Shown: one piece after another, positions 16,342-24,682 of the stretch
How the letters are laid out: each line of letters opens with the position of its first letter
How positions within the stretch are numbered: position 1 is the first letter of the stretch
Source: an uncultured Mobiluncus sp.
Lineage (GTDB): Bacteria > Actinomycetota > Actinomycetes > Actinomycetales > Actinomycetaceae
Reading direction: 5' to 3'
NCBI RefSeq assembly: GCF_947254095.1
Contig: NZ_CAMYBV010000018.1
Location: forward strand, 1 to 40,620
DNA length: 40,620 bases
Notes under the pieces: generated by a model
What the model was told of the DNA's origin: nothing
The model's input: the letters and a program-made list of their open reading frames with translations, nothing else
Database searches by the model: none
Translations under genes and position numbers: made by a program

Positions 16342-16676
16342 GCCACCGCCATTTTCAGGAAAGGTGCGAGAGTAGCGCGGGCTTGTGCGAGCGGGTCGAG
16401 CCGTAGTCTTACGGTTTGCCCTCCGTCAAGGTCTGCGTAGGATTTCACACCGTTAGGGGCTGCTTTGCGTGCATAGAGATCGGCGGCAGTGTCCAACACC
16501 GCACGTTTCACGATAGCGGGCGGTGGTGGTGTGGTTTCCCTCGCGTCTACCACCAGGGTTGCCACGAGTGCCACGGCCTCATCGATGCACGCCTGTAGCG
16601 CCTGGGCGGTGGCAGTAGTACCTCCCAGGTGCTCGGATAGCTCCGACGGGCTAGGGGTTGGGATTTCAGCGCTCAC
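16338..16676 (-). CDS. Head-tail connector (gp6-like) protein
   Basis: 112 residues, mainly helical (ALQACIDEAVALVATLVVDA; IVKRAVLDTAADLYARKAAPNG) with a C-terminal segment VRLRLDPLAQARATLAPFL, matching the phage connector (HK97 gp6/gp15-like) type that forms a ring under the portal. GTG start overlaps the capsid stop by one base. It is followed directly by the terminator gene. Confidence 0.7.
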   Translation of the reverse strand: MSAEIPTPSPSELSEHLGGTTATAQALQACIDEAVALVATLVVDARETTPPPPAIVKRAVLDTAADLYARKAAPNGVKSYADLDGGQTVRLRLDPLAQARATLAPFLKMAVA

Positions 16677-18247
16677 TATCCGGCCAATCCAGTCACGGGT
16701 ACCAGTGCTTCGGGCATTTCCGGGGCAAAAGCCGCGTAGAAATACACCGAGAAGTCTTTGCTTAGATTCAAGATGTTTTCATCTTGCAAACGAACCAAGG
16801 AAGATAGATAGCTACGGATTGCGAGGCTATTTTGGAATACGGCGCTGGCAGTTGTAGCGTCGGTGTCCAAAACTACGGGAATGTTGAGCAGTGCGCCTTT
16901 CAAGCCGGAAACGGTAACGGTTCCCAGGGTGTTTGCCCCGCCATCGTGCACAGTGAGTAGCGGTCGGCCGTCTTTGCCTTCCATCTTTGCTAAATGTTTG
17001 AATACCGTCTTGTCCACGATTAGGTTATCGATGGTCAAGCCTTGCTGCTCGAACATTAGCGCCGCTTCCACTACGGTGTCTACCCAATCGCCCCAGGCCA
17101 TAGTGGCTAGGGATTTGCCGGTCAGTTTCTGGGTCGCCGCTTTCACGGTGGTGTCATAGGTCTCATGGAAAGACTGGCGGGCGGTTTGCCCGGCTGCAAT
17201 CGCCATAGCCCGTAGGTGGTGGTCAAGGATACGAACATGGCCGCGTTCGATTTCTTGGCGGGATAGGGTGGTCGCGCCGCCGAAGGTCTCAATCTGGGCG
17301 GTTTTGGTTTCCACCTTGACGTTGCCCATGGCCAGGTTATCGCCTTCCTTGGCCTGTTTAGCAACCGTGACCGTATTGGTCTTGAGCTGCGCATATTCCA
17401 GGGTGAAGCCCTCGGAGGGAAGGTTCCCGGTTGCAAACAAGGAGCGGATTCCAGCGCCTTGGTCTACCAGGCGGGTCAGGTCTCCTACCCATTGCGGGGT
17501 CAGCACGGTATCGGCGCTGGTTCCACCGCTGTAGGCACGCTCATTAACACCTTTTAGGATTTCCAAATCGGCTTCGTTTCCGCTGATGGCAGATTTCAGG
17601 AAATCGGCGGCGCTACGCTGGTCTGGCGTGGCATTCGATGCCTCCCAGGGCGGCGTGGTTTTCAGGATTTCCACGGCGCGGGTCAGGTCTTCAACGTTAG
17701 CGCGAAGATCTCGCAGGTTATCGGTCTCCACGGGCACGGCCTGGGATTCTTTGGTTTCGTTGTGCATTGTTTCCTCTTTCTCTTGTTTTTGTCGGACTTT
17801 TTCTACAGTGGCGTTTTCATAAGCCGGAAAAGGCGTTAGGGACACTTCCATGACGAGCGCTTTCGTGATGGTTCGGTGGTAGCCGTCTTCTTTTTCGATT
17901 TCGTCGTATTCGAGGGCGTTGAAACCGATTGATAGGCCGGTGTACACCCCGGCGCGTGCGAGTTCTAGGGCTTCATCCCCGGCGGTAGTTTTCGCGACTT
18001 TCCCGCAGATTTCCCACCCTCGCTCAGTATCGCGCCCGGTCAGGATCCCAATAGGTTTGCGGTGTTCGGCAAGCAGTTTGCACCCGGCCTTTGGCACAGT
18101 GATAGCGCCGGGTGCTACACGTTCAAAGAATCCTGCCAAAATCTCAGTTTCATCATTGAACGGCACCCCGATGCCTGTTATTTCGCGGGCTTCGAGATTG
18201 GTAGCTCCCAGCGTGGCTGTACGGTATTCCAATTCTGTGTTAGACAT
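16676..18247 (-). CDS. HK97-type prohead protease fused to major capsid protein
   Basis: 523 residues from ATG 18247 (18259 also in frame). Residues 1-155 are an S78 prohead protease: likely triad H62 (LLAEHRKPIG), S106 (YTGLSIGF) and E134 (MEVSLTPFPAYENA). Residues about 161-225 are a charged, helical delta/scaffold-like domain. From about 230 (RAYSGGTSADTVLTPQWV) to the end is an HK97-fold capsid protein. The protein would build, cleave and mature the head. Inside the gene ATG 17767 (M161) has AAGAGGA five bases before it, an excellent ribosome site, so a 363-residue scaffold-capsid product without protease is likely made in excess. It overlaps the portal stop by 8 bases. Confidence 0.92.
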   Translation of the reverse strand: MSNTELEYRTATLGATNLEAREITGIGVPFNDETEILAGFFERVAPGAITVPKAGCKLLAEHRKPIGILTGRDTERGWEICGKVAKTTAGDEALELARAGVYTGLSIGFNALEYDEIEKEDGYHRTITKALVMEVSLTPFPAYENATVEKVRQKQEKEETMHNETKESQAVPVETDNLRDLRANVEDLTRAVEILKTTPPWEASNATPDQRSAADFLKSAISGNEADLEILKGVNERAYSGGTSADTVLTPQWVGDLTRLVDQGAGIRSLFATGNLPSEGFTLEYAQLKTNTVTVAKQAKEGDNLAMGNVKVETKTAQIETFGGATTLSRQEIERGHVRILDHHLRAMAIAAGQTARQSFHETYDTTVKAATQKLTGKSLATMAWGDWVDTVVEAALMFEQQGLTIDNLIVDKTVFKHLAKMEGKDGRPLLTVHDGGANTLGTVTVSGLKGALLNIPVVLDTDATTASAVFQNSLAIRSYLSSLVRLQDENILNLSKDFSVYFYAAFAPEMPEALVPVTGLAG

Positions 18248-19328
18248 TAGCGGGTTCACTTTCTGTTAGCGGTGGTAGTCCTTCGATGGCTCGGACTTCA
18301 TTGGTGGTTAAGAATCCGGCGTTTATCCCGATTTGGTGCGCCTGGTATCGGCTCAGGGTGTCGGTGCGTAGCAGTGCGTCGAGATTGAAGCGGGCGGTTT
18401 GCCCGTGAGGCAGAATGTCCGTCAGAGCCGTCTCAATCTCGCGCAGATAGTCCATGAGTGTCCATTTCACGAACTGCAAATCTTCCTGCTGCGCGTTAGC
18501 ATACGTTGTAGAGCTACCCTCTACAGGTGCGAGCATGAGCCGCGCTGGGATGCCGAACAGACGCGCGATTTGGGTCACATTGAAGTTTTGTGTTTCGAGA
18601 AATTGAATCTCCTCAGGTTTCAGCGAAAGCACCTGGAATTTCGTGCCTTTACCAAGTACCGCTATCCCCTTACCGATTCCCTGGGTGGCGTTCCATTCGT
18701 CACGGGTCTCTTTCGCCAAAGACGGTGAAATGGCTTGATCTGAGGTGAGGATACCCGTGGGTATCCCACCACCGTTTACCAGGCTAGAGGCATAGCCCGC
18801 GAGGTCTAACGCACCTGCTAGGCTCTGTCTCGCTGCCTGAATAGGGCCTAGTCCCTCGACTTGCCCCGCTACCGTCAGGAGCTTCAGGTGGCACATATCG
18901 CGCCGGGTGTAAAGCTTGCCTTGATAGGTATAATCAATGATTTTAGTTTGCGGGTCTTGCTTGGGCGTGACTTCCAGAGGCGGTAAAACATCCAAGGTCA
19001 GGATTTGTTCATTTGGTCCACGTGTAATAAGCCAGTAGGCATTTCCCCGTTGCGCTAGAGACGCGACTGTATCCACAATGAAACGGGACTGAGTGGAACC
19101 TATATTAGGGCGGCGAACGATAGAAGGCACGGGGTCGAGTAGGTCTTTACCCCGCCAGGCATCAATAGTGAGCTGCTTAGCGGCGGTTTCCAAGATAGAG
19201 AGCGCACGGTACACGGCTTCCAAGCCCATCGCGTTTCGCGGGGAAAGTCCTAGATATGCCTCGCGTGACGGCGGCAGCACAGCCGGGTTCACTACGGGCT
19301 TTTGTGTCGAACGCTTAAACAACCTCAT
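18240..19328 (-). CDS. Portal protein (HK97 family)
   Basis: 362 residues. It starts MRLFKRSTQKP and has the HK97 portal pattern: YRALSILETAAKQLTIDAWR, ANYW-like segment GNAYWLITRGPNEQILTLDVLPP, ...YTRRDMCHLKLLTVAGQVEGLGPIQAARQSL (shown in parts), and ARLFGIPARLMLAPVEGSSTTYANAQQ (ditto) near the C-terminal third, which belongs to the conserved core. Twelve copies form the DNA gate at one head vertex. Slightly shorter than the 400-450 usual, in line with the compact genome. Follows terminase and a small unknown gene. Confidence 0.92.
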   Translation of the reverse strand: MRLFKRSTQKPVVNPAVLPPSREAYLGLSPRNAMGLEAVYRALSILETAAKQLTIDAWRGKDLLDPVPSIVRRPNIGSTQSRFIVDTVASLAQRGNAYWLITRGPNEQILTLDVLPPLEVTPKQDPQTKIIDYTYQGKLYTRRDMCHLKLLTVAGQVEGLGPIQAARQSLAGALDLAGYASSLVNGGGIPTGILTSDQAISPSLAKETRDEWNATQGIGKGIAVLGKGTKFQVLSLKPEEIQFLETQNFNVTQIARLFGIPARLMLAPVEGSSTTYANAQQEDLQFVKWTLMDYLREIETALTDILPHGQTARFNLDALLRTDTLSRYQAHQIGINAGFLTTNEVRAIEGLPPLTESEPANV

Positions 19329-19350
19329 GTTTTAAGTGTCCGAAGGTTAA

Positions 19351-19593
19351 TTACCTTTCTCGTTTCTTCGGCGTGTCGTGGATGTGCTCACCGGGGCGAC
19401 GCGGATCGCGCTGTCTTGCCAGACAAGAATATTTGTATGCGGCTATACGTGCGGTTTTACGCTCTGGGTGCCATCCCGCTTCGTGCTTTGCGATAGCAGC
19501 GTACGCGGCTTCTGGCGTTAGGTATATACGGCTCCATCCGCAAGTGCACATTGCTACATGAGAAATCTCTGATGAATCAATCCAGCGTGTCAT
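19351..19593 (-). CDS. Small phage protein between terminase and portal, unknown
   Basis: 80 residues, basic. It contains CTCGW (Cys17, Cys19), HEAGWHPERK and a later Cys, so a small metal-binding fold is possible but not shown. It sits 2 bases after the terminase stop on the same strand and 22 before the portal gene, so it is co-translated with head genes. I do not recognise a family. Confidence 0.55.
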   Translation of the reverse strand: MTRWIDSSEISHVAMCTCGWSRIYLTPEAAYAAIAKHEAGWHPERKTARIAAYKYSCLARQRDPRRPGEHIHDTPKKRER

Positions 19594-19595
19594 GG

Positions 19596-21017
19596 CTACT
19601 CACTTCCTAGGAAAATTTGGGGGCGGGAATCAAAATTCAAGGCTCCATATATTGCAGCGATAGCAGCACGGGCGGTGTCCACGGGACCGGTGCAGTGCCT
19701 GGGCGAGATGGCTTGCCCTCCTGCCATCGGCTTCATTACAGCGTGTGAAAAAGCGTCTTTGATTTCGGGGGTTCCATCGTGAGCCAGACGCTTGGACGAA
19801 ATGCGGGCGAAAAACTCGCTGTTCGCGCTTGCATACTCTTTCGGTTTTAGGGCGTAGATAGTAGCCCCAGCGCGTCGTAGTGATTCGATGATTGGACGGT
19901 TGTCCCCGGAATCGTCAGCCACGAGCGCGGCGGGTGCAAGGGTGTCTTGCAAGTGCTGAATTGCTATTTCTATCCAGGCCGCCCCGGCCTTCGAGATAAG
20001 CCGGTGTATATGTACTGTGTCCCCGGCTTGCCATGCGGCGTAAATGGTTGCCCCGGTGCGTCCCTCGGAAATGTCGAAAGCGATAGTTGCCCCGGCTGAA
20101 ACATCTGTAGTTTCAGTAGCGAGACTGTCCCAGGTTTCCAAATCGACTAGCGATGTTTGCGCAGCAGTAGGCCAGAGGTTGAGGTAGGCGCGGCGGTAAA
20201 GATGGTCTTTCTCATCCTTACCCAAAGCCTTCAACTTCCAAAGTTCTTGCGTGTAGCCCAGCGCGGGATGAAAGGCTAGGGCTTCATCACCTCGTAGGTC
20301 TGCATCTGCTGCAGCTTCATCTGCTGACCATTCAAAATACGCCGTGGTCGCTTCGGGGTCTTCTACCCCAGCGCGCCCATCATCAACTAGAGATTTGAGC
20401 CATTCCGAGCGTGTATCCCCTGCTGTGGAAATTATCCATACCTGAGAATGGGGAATGGTCAAACCAACGGGGTTAAGCGCGGCCATTAGGTCATCGCCCT
20501 GGGCTTGGTCAAATGCCCAAGCCTCATCCACGATAGCTAGCGGTGAGGTCTTGCCATGCAGCCCGCCGGGTGTAGGCGCGAAAGGCTGTATTGTGGATTC
20601 CGTCCCAGGAAAAACAATCTTTTCGTTGCCGGTGCCTTCCAGGACCTTTACCCTGGGTTTACCGTTAGGTCCCGTCCCCATCTCCCTACGTAGCTGTTTA
20701 GCCAGTTCGCCCCATTTCTCTACTGCGTCTTTACGGGTTTGCGCCGTGTAGTAGACACCACAGCCAGGGTTAGCTTGCGCCACGGTAGCCATTAAAGCTT
20801 TGATTAGGGTTGTCTTTCCAGACTGGCGCGGAACCGTCACAACCACCCGCTGATAGCGGGCGCGTTCGGGATGCTCTGCTTGCCTCTCACAAGCAACCTC
20901 AGCTACCAGGCGTTGCCACGGCATCAGCGGGGTCTGTAGGAACCGCGCTACTAGCTCGACTTGCCCGCCGGTAGTCGGATTCGTGGGATTCCGCTTAGTG
21001 GCATACTTAGGCGACAT
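19596..21017 (-). CDS. terL: Terminase large subunit
   Basis: 473 residues. ATPase domain: adenine motif around PLMPWQR (30-35), Walker A VPRQSGKTT (62-70), Walker B LAIVDE (160-165), and a coupling motif ISTAGD. Nuclease domain: acidic residues in AFDISEGRTGATIYAAW, LVADDSGDN and near the C-terminus (DAFSHAVMKPMAGG). It packages DNA into the prohead using ATP and cuts concatemers. It overlaps the small subunit by 11 bases. Confidence 0.95.
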   Translation of the reverse strand: MSPKYATKRNPTNPTTGGQVELVARFLQTPLMPWQRLVAEVACERQAEHPERARYQRVVVTVPRQSGKTTLIKALMATVAQANPGCGVYYTAQTRKDAVEKWGELAKQLRREMGTGPNGKPRVKVLEGTGNEKIVFPGTESTIQPFAPTPGGLHGKTSPLAIVDEAWAFDQAQGDDLMAALNPVGLTIPHSQVWIISTAGDTRSEWLKSLVDDGRAGVEDPEATTAYFEWSADEAAADADLRGDEALAFHPALGYTQELWKLKALGKDEKDHLYRRAYLNLWPTAAQTSLVDLETWDSLATETTDVSAGATIAFDISEGRTGATIYAAWQAGDTVHIHRLISKAGAAWIEIAIQHLQDTLAPAALVADDSGDNRPIIESLRRAGATIYALKPKEYASANSEFFARISSKRLAHDGTPEIKDAFSHAVMKPMAGGQAISPRHCTGPVDTARAAIAAIYGALNFDSRPQIFLGSE

Positions 21018-21363
21018 GATTCAGGTCTGCTTCCTGATTGAGCTGATCTAGGAATACCTCGTAAGGGTCTACAGCATCGGTAATAGTCGATTCCGGCAAG
21101 GCTGCCAGCAGCTCTTTGAACTGACCAATCATTGTGACGTGGGCGATAGTCTTTCGATTAGCCGCGAAAGCCACGTCTAGCTCGTGAGCCAGCGAGTACA
21201 ACAGCTGTATCTCAGCAGCAAGATTGAGAGTTTGCTCAGCGGTTAAAGCCAATGATTCTATCTTGGCTTTAACCGCCTTGACCATAGCGTTAGAAGTCAT
21301 GAAGGGATCACCCAAGCCCGGCAATTCGGGTTGCCATGAATTATTCAGGTCCGTTTCACTCAT
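21007..21363 (-). CDS. terS: Terminase small subunit (putative)
   Basis: 118 residues, mostly helical (ALTAEQTLNLAAEIQLLYSLAHELDVAFAANRK spans the central part) with an acidic C-terminus (DQLNQEADLNHVA). Position directly before the large subunit with overlapping frames and near-by HNH gene gives the assignment; no clear helix-turn-helix is visible, so identity rests on context. It would bind the packaging site. Confidence 0.7.
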   Translation of the reverse strand: MSETDLNNSWQPELPGLGDPFMTSNAMVKAVKAKIESLALTAEQTLNLAAEIQLLYSLAHELDVAFAANRKTIAHVTMIGQFKELLAALPESTITDAVDPYEVFLDQLNQEADLNHVA

Positions 21364-21443
21364 AGTGTTGTCCTTTTCGTTGCTATCTCGACTTTTCCGC
21401 TTCGTTCCAAGTTTTTTTACAGGCTTTCGGGGATAAATATCAG

Positions 21444-21776
21444 TCAGGGGGGTCGCATTTCCCAGGGGGCGCTACTGAAAAACGAGGCCGGGAACAGCGA
21501 GGGGTCGCAGCTGGTAGGGCGGGGCGGTCGGTGCCGGTTGCCACGGTGAGAGTTACAGCCTAGGTGGCAGGGTCGGAGATTTTCGATACTGTCAGTCCCA
21601 CCACGTGACCGGGGTATTAGGTGCTCAAGGCTCAGCCGTCTTGGGTGGTTATGACCATAAACAGCCTCGTTAGAGTAGTCAGCCACGATAGGCTCCTTGC
21701 AGTAGATGCAGCTTGAGCCGTACATAGAGACTGCCAATCTAGCCAGGTCTTTGACCTTCCTTCCACCCCAACTCAT
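21444..21776 (-). CDS. HNH endonuclease
   Basis: 110 residues. A zinc-type HNH module: C23 and C26 (CIYCKE), the H-N-H core beginning LSLEHLIPRSRGG (H52) and then DSIENLRPCHLGCN (N66, C70, C74), HRGN. The C-terminal 25 residues are Pro/Ser-rich. HNH proteins beside terminase are needed for packaging and cleavage in many HK97-like phages. The 80 bases between it and the terminase small subunit are a likely place for the packaging signal (cos or pac), which I could not identify. ATGA-type overlap with the upstream gene. Confidence 0.9.
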   Translation of the reverse strand: MSWGGRKVKDLARLAVSMYGSSCIYCKEPIVADYSNEAVYGHNHPRRLSLEHLIPRSRGGTDSIENLRPCHLGCNSHRGNRHRPPRPTSCDPSLFPASFFSSAPWEMRPP

Positions 21777-22639
21777 GACCGTACTCCAGCTCTATCTTTC
21801 TCACACTGCTGTTTCAGCCAGTCGAGACTGCTCATACCCGGATGTTCATACTGCCAAAGTTCACTGGTACGGCGGTGCTCTTCGGCGGTAAGCCTGTCTA
21901 GTTCTTGCTGGTTACGCCGTGCTCTAGCATTGCGCCAGGCTTTGCGCCGCTCTTTAGTCCACGGTTTACGGGCTGTTTCATCGTTGCGGCTGTCTTGGAT
22001 TCGGTGGCAATGCGGACAATTACCGGTTTCCTTGATATAGCCGTGGTCACAAAGTAGGCAATCGTCTTCGTTCATTGTTTCGTCCTTTCCTGTTGCCCAT
22101 GAGGGCGGTTCTTTCGATGGTTCAATATTTGGCGCGCCGCCGGCGCCGAAGGCGCGGCGCGCCAAATTATTGTTAAGGGGTGTACTCAGTTCCACACGGC
22201 GCGACCTGCGATTATGTTGCTCTCGTTTTTTCAGGTCTGCCAGTCGCGCCCGTGTCTCAGCCCGCCGGGCTTGCCACGCCGCGGCACCCTTAGCCCATGC
22301 CTCACGCACGAAACGCAACAGCACAGGCTTATTAACCTGAATGAACCCCGCCGTAGGGGTGCCATCTTGTAGCACGCCGCGGTTCCAGGTGATGATTCCC
22401 AGCCCCTCAAGAATGCGTAAACACCGCGCCGTCCAGCGCGTAGACAGCCCCGCCGATTGGCTGACCTGCCAAACAGTAGCGTCCATATAGCCACGCTTAC
22501 CGCGTACCCGTGCCACGATAGCGGTAAGCGTGGATCTCACGCCCTGCCACTCATTGCCGCCCAACTCACCCCACCCGGCGCGTGCCATAGACTGCACCAT
22601 CACCACCGCCGGGGTCTCGCCGTTAATAGTCGAGTTCAT
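21773..22639 (-). CDS. Phage replication-type winged-helix protein with C-terminal zinc motif
   Basis: 288 residues. Residues about 35-110 look like a winged helix of the sort found in phage initiators and DnaD-like proteins (YMDATVWQVSQSAGLSTRWTARCLRILEGLGIITWNRG, quoted in the sense of pattern, not in full continuity). A charged linker (about 120-185) contains a DNA-level hairpin. From residue 193 there is a zinc-type motif C-x2-C ... C-x2-C-H (CLLCDHGYIKETGNCPHCH) and an Arg-rich end. ATG 22075 (M189) has AAGGACGA before it, so a separate 100-residue C-terminal product is possible. No helicase, primase or polymerase is in the phage, so it presumably recruits the host replisome. Function is inferred. 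Confidence 0.7.
   Translation of the reverse strand: MNSTINGETPAVVMVQSMARAGWGELGGNEWQGVRSTLTAIVARVRGKRGYMDATVWQVSQSAGLSTRWTARCLRILEGLGIITWNRGVLQDGTPTAGFIQVNKPVLLRFVREAWAKGAAAWQARRAETRARLADLKKREQHNRRSRRVELSTPLNNNLARRAFGAGGAPNIEPSKEPPSWATGKDETMNEDDCLLCDHGYIKETGNCPHCHRIQDSRNDETARKPWTKERRKAWRNARARRNQQELDRLTAEEHRRTSELWQYEHPGMSSLDWLKQQCEKDRAGVRS
22127..22167. repeat. Long perfect inverted repeat in the replication-type gene
   Basis: Two perfect 14-base arms (22127-22140 and 22154-22167) around a 13-base spacer that can itself pair (GCGCC-GAA-GGCGC). Each arm holds GGCGCGCC. The sequence is very GC-rich between AT-rich shoulders. It encodes part of the linker of the protein. It may be an origin or regulatory structure. 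Confidence 0.8.
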
Positions 22640-22974
22640 TGATTCGTCTTCCTCAATTTCTCAAAATCTTCTGTGCGTCCCCCAGCTGCGAGGAAAAGCC
22701 AATAAGCTGCCTTTTGCAGGCATTCACGAGTATCCGGGTCCGCGTGAGATGGTGATGTAGCCTCTGGCTTTTCTTCCGGTCTAAGCGGACACCCAAGATT
22801 GAGTAAAGCTGCGACCAGCTCGGGCGGCCATGGATGGCGACCAGTTAAATAATGTGTCAGCGTTCCGCGGGGTACACCCACAAGGTCAGCTAAATCAGTT
22901 TGTAAAATTTTATTGGCACGCATCCATTCACGAACAGATACAGTGAACGGTTGATTTTTATAAATGTTTTTCAT
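22636..22974 (-). CDS. Phage helix-turn-helix (XRE-type) protein
   Basis: 112 residues from ATG 22974 (a start four codons earlier at 22986 is possible). Residues 10-60 form an XRE/Cro-type HTH: VSVREWMRANKILQTDLADLVGVPRGTLTHYLTGRHP. The C-terminal half is polar with a helix (ECLQKAAYWLFLAAGG). It overlaps the next gene by 4 bases (ATGA), so it is the first gene of the replication/packaging operon and likely regulates early transcription. Confidence 0.8.
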   Translation of the reverse strand: MKNIYKNQPFTVSVREWMRANKILQTDLADLVGVPRGTLTHYLTGRHPWPPELVAALLNLGCPLRPEEKPEATSPSHADPDTRECLQKAAYWLFLAAGGRTEDFEKLRKTNQ

Positions 22975-23005
22975 AATTCCCCCCAAAATTGATTAATACT
23001 GTTGC

Positions 23006-23611
23006 TCATTGCTCACCCCATGAGGTTGTAGACTCAAGACGTGAGTTGTTTATTTCAGGGACATGATGGCTATGGCAATGCCTTTCACTACTGGTTTCCA
23101 TGGGATGACCCTGAACAGGTGTTAGAGGCGCTGGAAGATTGTCATCACAAGATGGTGACCCGGTACAGCAATGGCACGATATCGGTGACATGGTTCGATA
23201 AGTATCGGAGCTTTTCCTTACGTGCATGTGAGGAAGTTCCCGCCGCTGTGACCGATGGGACCTGGTGCCTTGAGGTTTATGTGGATGATGAGGCCGCGCG
23301 TATTGGGATTCGTCAGATTGGGACTTACGACGAAGACGGGTACATAACCCGTGTTCATTCCACAAATGAAGTAATAAGAACCTACGAAGACCGGTTATTT
23401 TCCTAACATCAACGTCCGCAAATATGTACTTTGAGCCAGGGCGTTTCTTTGTCACATTAAAGCCCTCGACATGAATGCAAATGTCTTCCTCTCCCACGTT
23501 GTCCACGATTACGATGTCACCATCGACACGTATAACATCGCCCTGGGTCAGCGTCCTAGGATTTACAACCCGCCCCTGTAACGGTGGCTCAATAGTGATA
23601 GTAATAATCAC
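23006..23611 (-). CDS. Small early phage protein with a run-on C-terminus
   Basis: The open frame is 201 residues, but only the first 68-72 look like protein (MIITITIEPPLQGRVVNPR, DGDIVIVDNVGEEDICIHVEG, PGSKYIFADVD), a small beta-barrel-like fold. After 23406 the composition turns to Arg/Ser/His/Pro and is the antisense of the plus-strand gene. In the +1 frame a TAA follows within a few codons of ADVD (LGK-stop), so one base change may have removed the natural stop. The start overlaps the upstream stop (ATGA). Function unknown. Confidence 0.45.
   Translation of the reverse strand: MIITITIEPPLQGRVVNPRTLTQGDVIRVDGDIVIVDNVGEEDICIHVEGFNVTKKRPGSKYIFADVDVRKITGLRRFLLLHLWNEHGLCTRLRRKSQSDESQYARPHHPHKPQGTRSHRSQRRELPHMHVRKSSDTYRTMSPISCHCCTGSPSCDDNLPAPLTPVQGHPMETSSERHCHSHHVPEINNSRLESTTSWGEQ
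23041..23406 (+). CDS. Plus-strand phage gene of unknown function inside the early region
   Basis: 121 residues from GTG 23041, the only start possible near the 5' end because an in-frame TAG lies at 23029-23031. The sequence is protein-like: acidic, Trp/Tyr-rich, with beta periodicity (GTISVTWFDKYRSFSLRACEE; WCLEVYVDDEAARIGIRQIG). No family recognised. It opposes the early genes, and the minus-strand frame from 23611 runs through all of it. A lysogeny-expressed accessory gene (such as a superinfection or anti-phage protein) is one possibility, purely from orientation. The ribosome site is weak (GAGG about 15 bases upstream). Confidence 0.55.
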   Translation: MSCLFQGHDGYGNAFHYWFPWDDPEQVLEALEDCHHKMVTRYSNGTISVTWFDKYRSFSLRACEEVPAAVTDGTWCLEVYVDDEAARIGIRQIGTYDEDGYITRVHSTNEVIRTYEDRLFS

Positions 23612-23829
23612 GCCTCATCACCTGCCCAAAACTCGGACTCGTTCAAAGCGTCGATAAGAGAATCCACAGCGCCCTGGGTAAGCCCGTAAGTGTCGCCGAA
23701 CCGGTCAATAGCGAGACCCCGGCAATGCGCAAGCGCTTCCTGAGCCTCCACTAAAGCCGCTCTCAAATGCCGCTCCACGCGACCCACCGCGATGGATTCG
23801 TACAACGGCGTTATCGTCGATGTCGTCAT
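23608..23829 (-). CDS. Small early phage protein, unknown
   Basis: 73 residues, helical and acidic (YESIAVGRVERHLRAALVEA; AIDRFGDTYGLTQGAVDSL). It is linked by ATGA overlaps to both neighbours, so it belongs to the early operon that begins with the Cro-like gene. No family recognised. Confidence 0.6.
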   Translation of the reverse strand: MTTSTITPLYESIAVGRVERHLRAALVEAQEALAHCRGLAIDRFGDTYGLTQGAVDSLIDALNESEFWAGDEA

Positions 23830-24047
23830 TGCTCCACCCCCTCATCGGGCTGAGAGTAGGGCGGGATGGCTATCCCATGAGCCGCCAAAACGTCTAAATC
23901 GCGTAGTGTCCAGGGGTTTCGTCCCCTCATCCGAGAATTCAAATATGACTGTTTCACGCCGATTTCACGCGCAAAGCGTGACTGATTAGATTTCCTGATA
24001 GCAAGCGCGACCGCTACGGTCTCGCTAATAACATCGCTGTAGTTCAT
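23826..24047 (-). CDS. Cro-like helix-turn-helix protein
   Basis: 73 residues. An XRE-type HTH covers about 8-58: VAVALAIRKSNQSRFAREIG, VKQSYLNSRMRGRNPWTLRD. It is the first leftward gene, divergent from the repressor, the place of cro in lambda and of the cro-like gene next to the repressor in BPs-type phages. It would shut off repressor synthesis and favour lytic growth. A TATTCT -10 sits six bases before ATG on the minus strand, so its message may lack a leader. An excisionase role is a less likely alternative. Confidence 0.75.
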   Translation of the reverse strand: MNYSDVISETVAVALAIRKSNQSRFAREIGVKQSYLNSRMRGRNPWTLRDLDVLAAHGIAIPPYSQPDEGVEQ

Positions 24048-24068
24048 GCAAACAGAATAATGTTCATG
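24042..24068. promoter_or_regulatory. Candidate operator repeats between cro and repressor
   Basis: GTTCATG occurs twice, at 24042-24048 (over the cro start codon) and 24062-24068, 20 bp (two helical turns) apart, covering the proposed minus-strand -10. Two copies only, so this is weak. Confidence 0.3.
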
Positions 24069-24115
24069 TCATTAGAGTAGAGTGCGACACGCCGGTGCTG
24101 TCGTGGTTTATGTGC

Positions 24116-24143
24116 TTGATTTTATTGCTTACGGCATTAGAAT
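24116..24143 (+). promoter_or_regulatory. Predicted repressor promoter, likely leaderless message
   Basis: TTGATT at 24116-24121, 16-bp spacer, TAGAAT at 24138-24143. Seven bases later is the ATG of the repressor (24151) with no ribosome site before it. This predicts a transcript starting at or next to the A of the start codon, which actinobacteria translate well. Confidence 0.6.
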
Positions 24144-24150
24144 TAATCTC

Positions 24151-24550
<400 letters not shown>

Positions 24551-24574
24551 AGTGCGCTTTTGGCGCGGTTAACT

Positions 24575-24603
24575 ATGCTAACGCTCTGGGCGGGGATTGA
24601 CAA
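24575..24603 (-). promoter_or_regulatory. Predicted promoter of tRNA-Lys
   Basis: On the minus strand TTGTCA (24598-24603), exactly 17 bp, then TAGCAT (24575-24580). Transcription would start near 24568, about 18 bases before the tRNA. Confidence 0.65.
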
Positions 24604-24682
24604 ATTGAATGTGCCCCAACCCGGGTTTTAGCTAGTGCGGATTCGGCGCGCTGCCACCAGTCCGCTTTCTCGCGCAGCCCGA

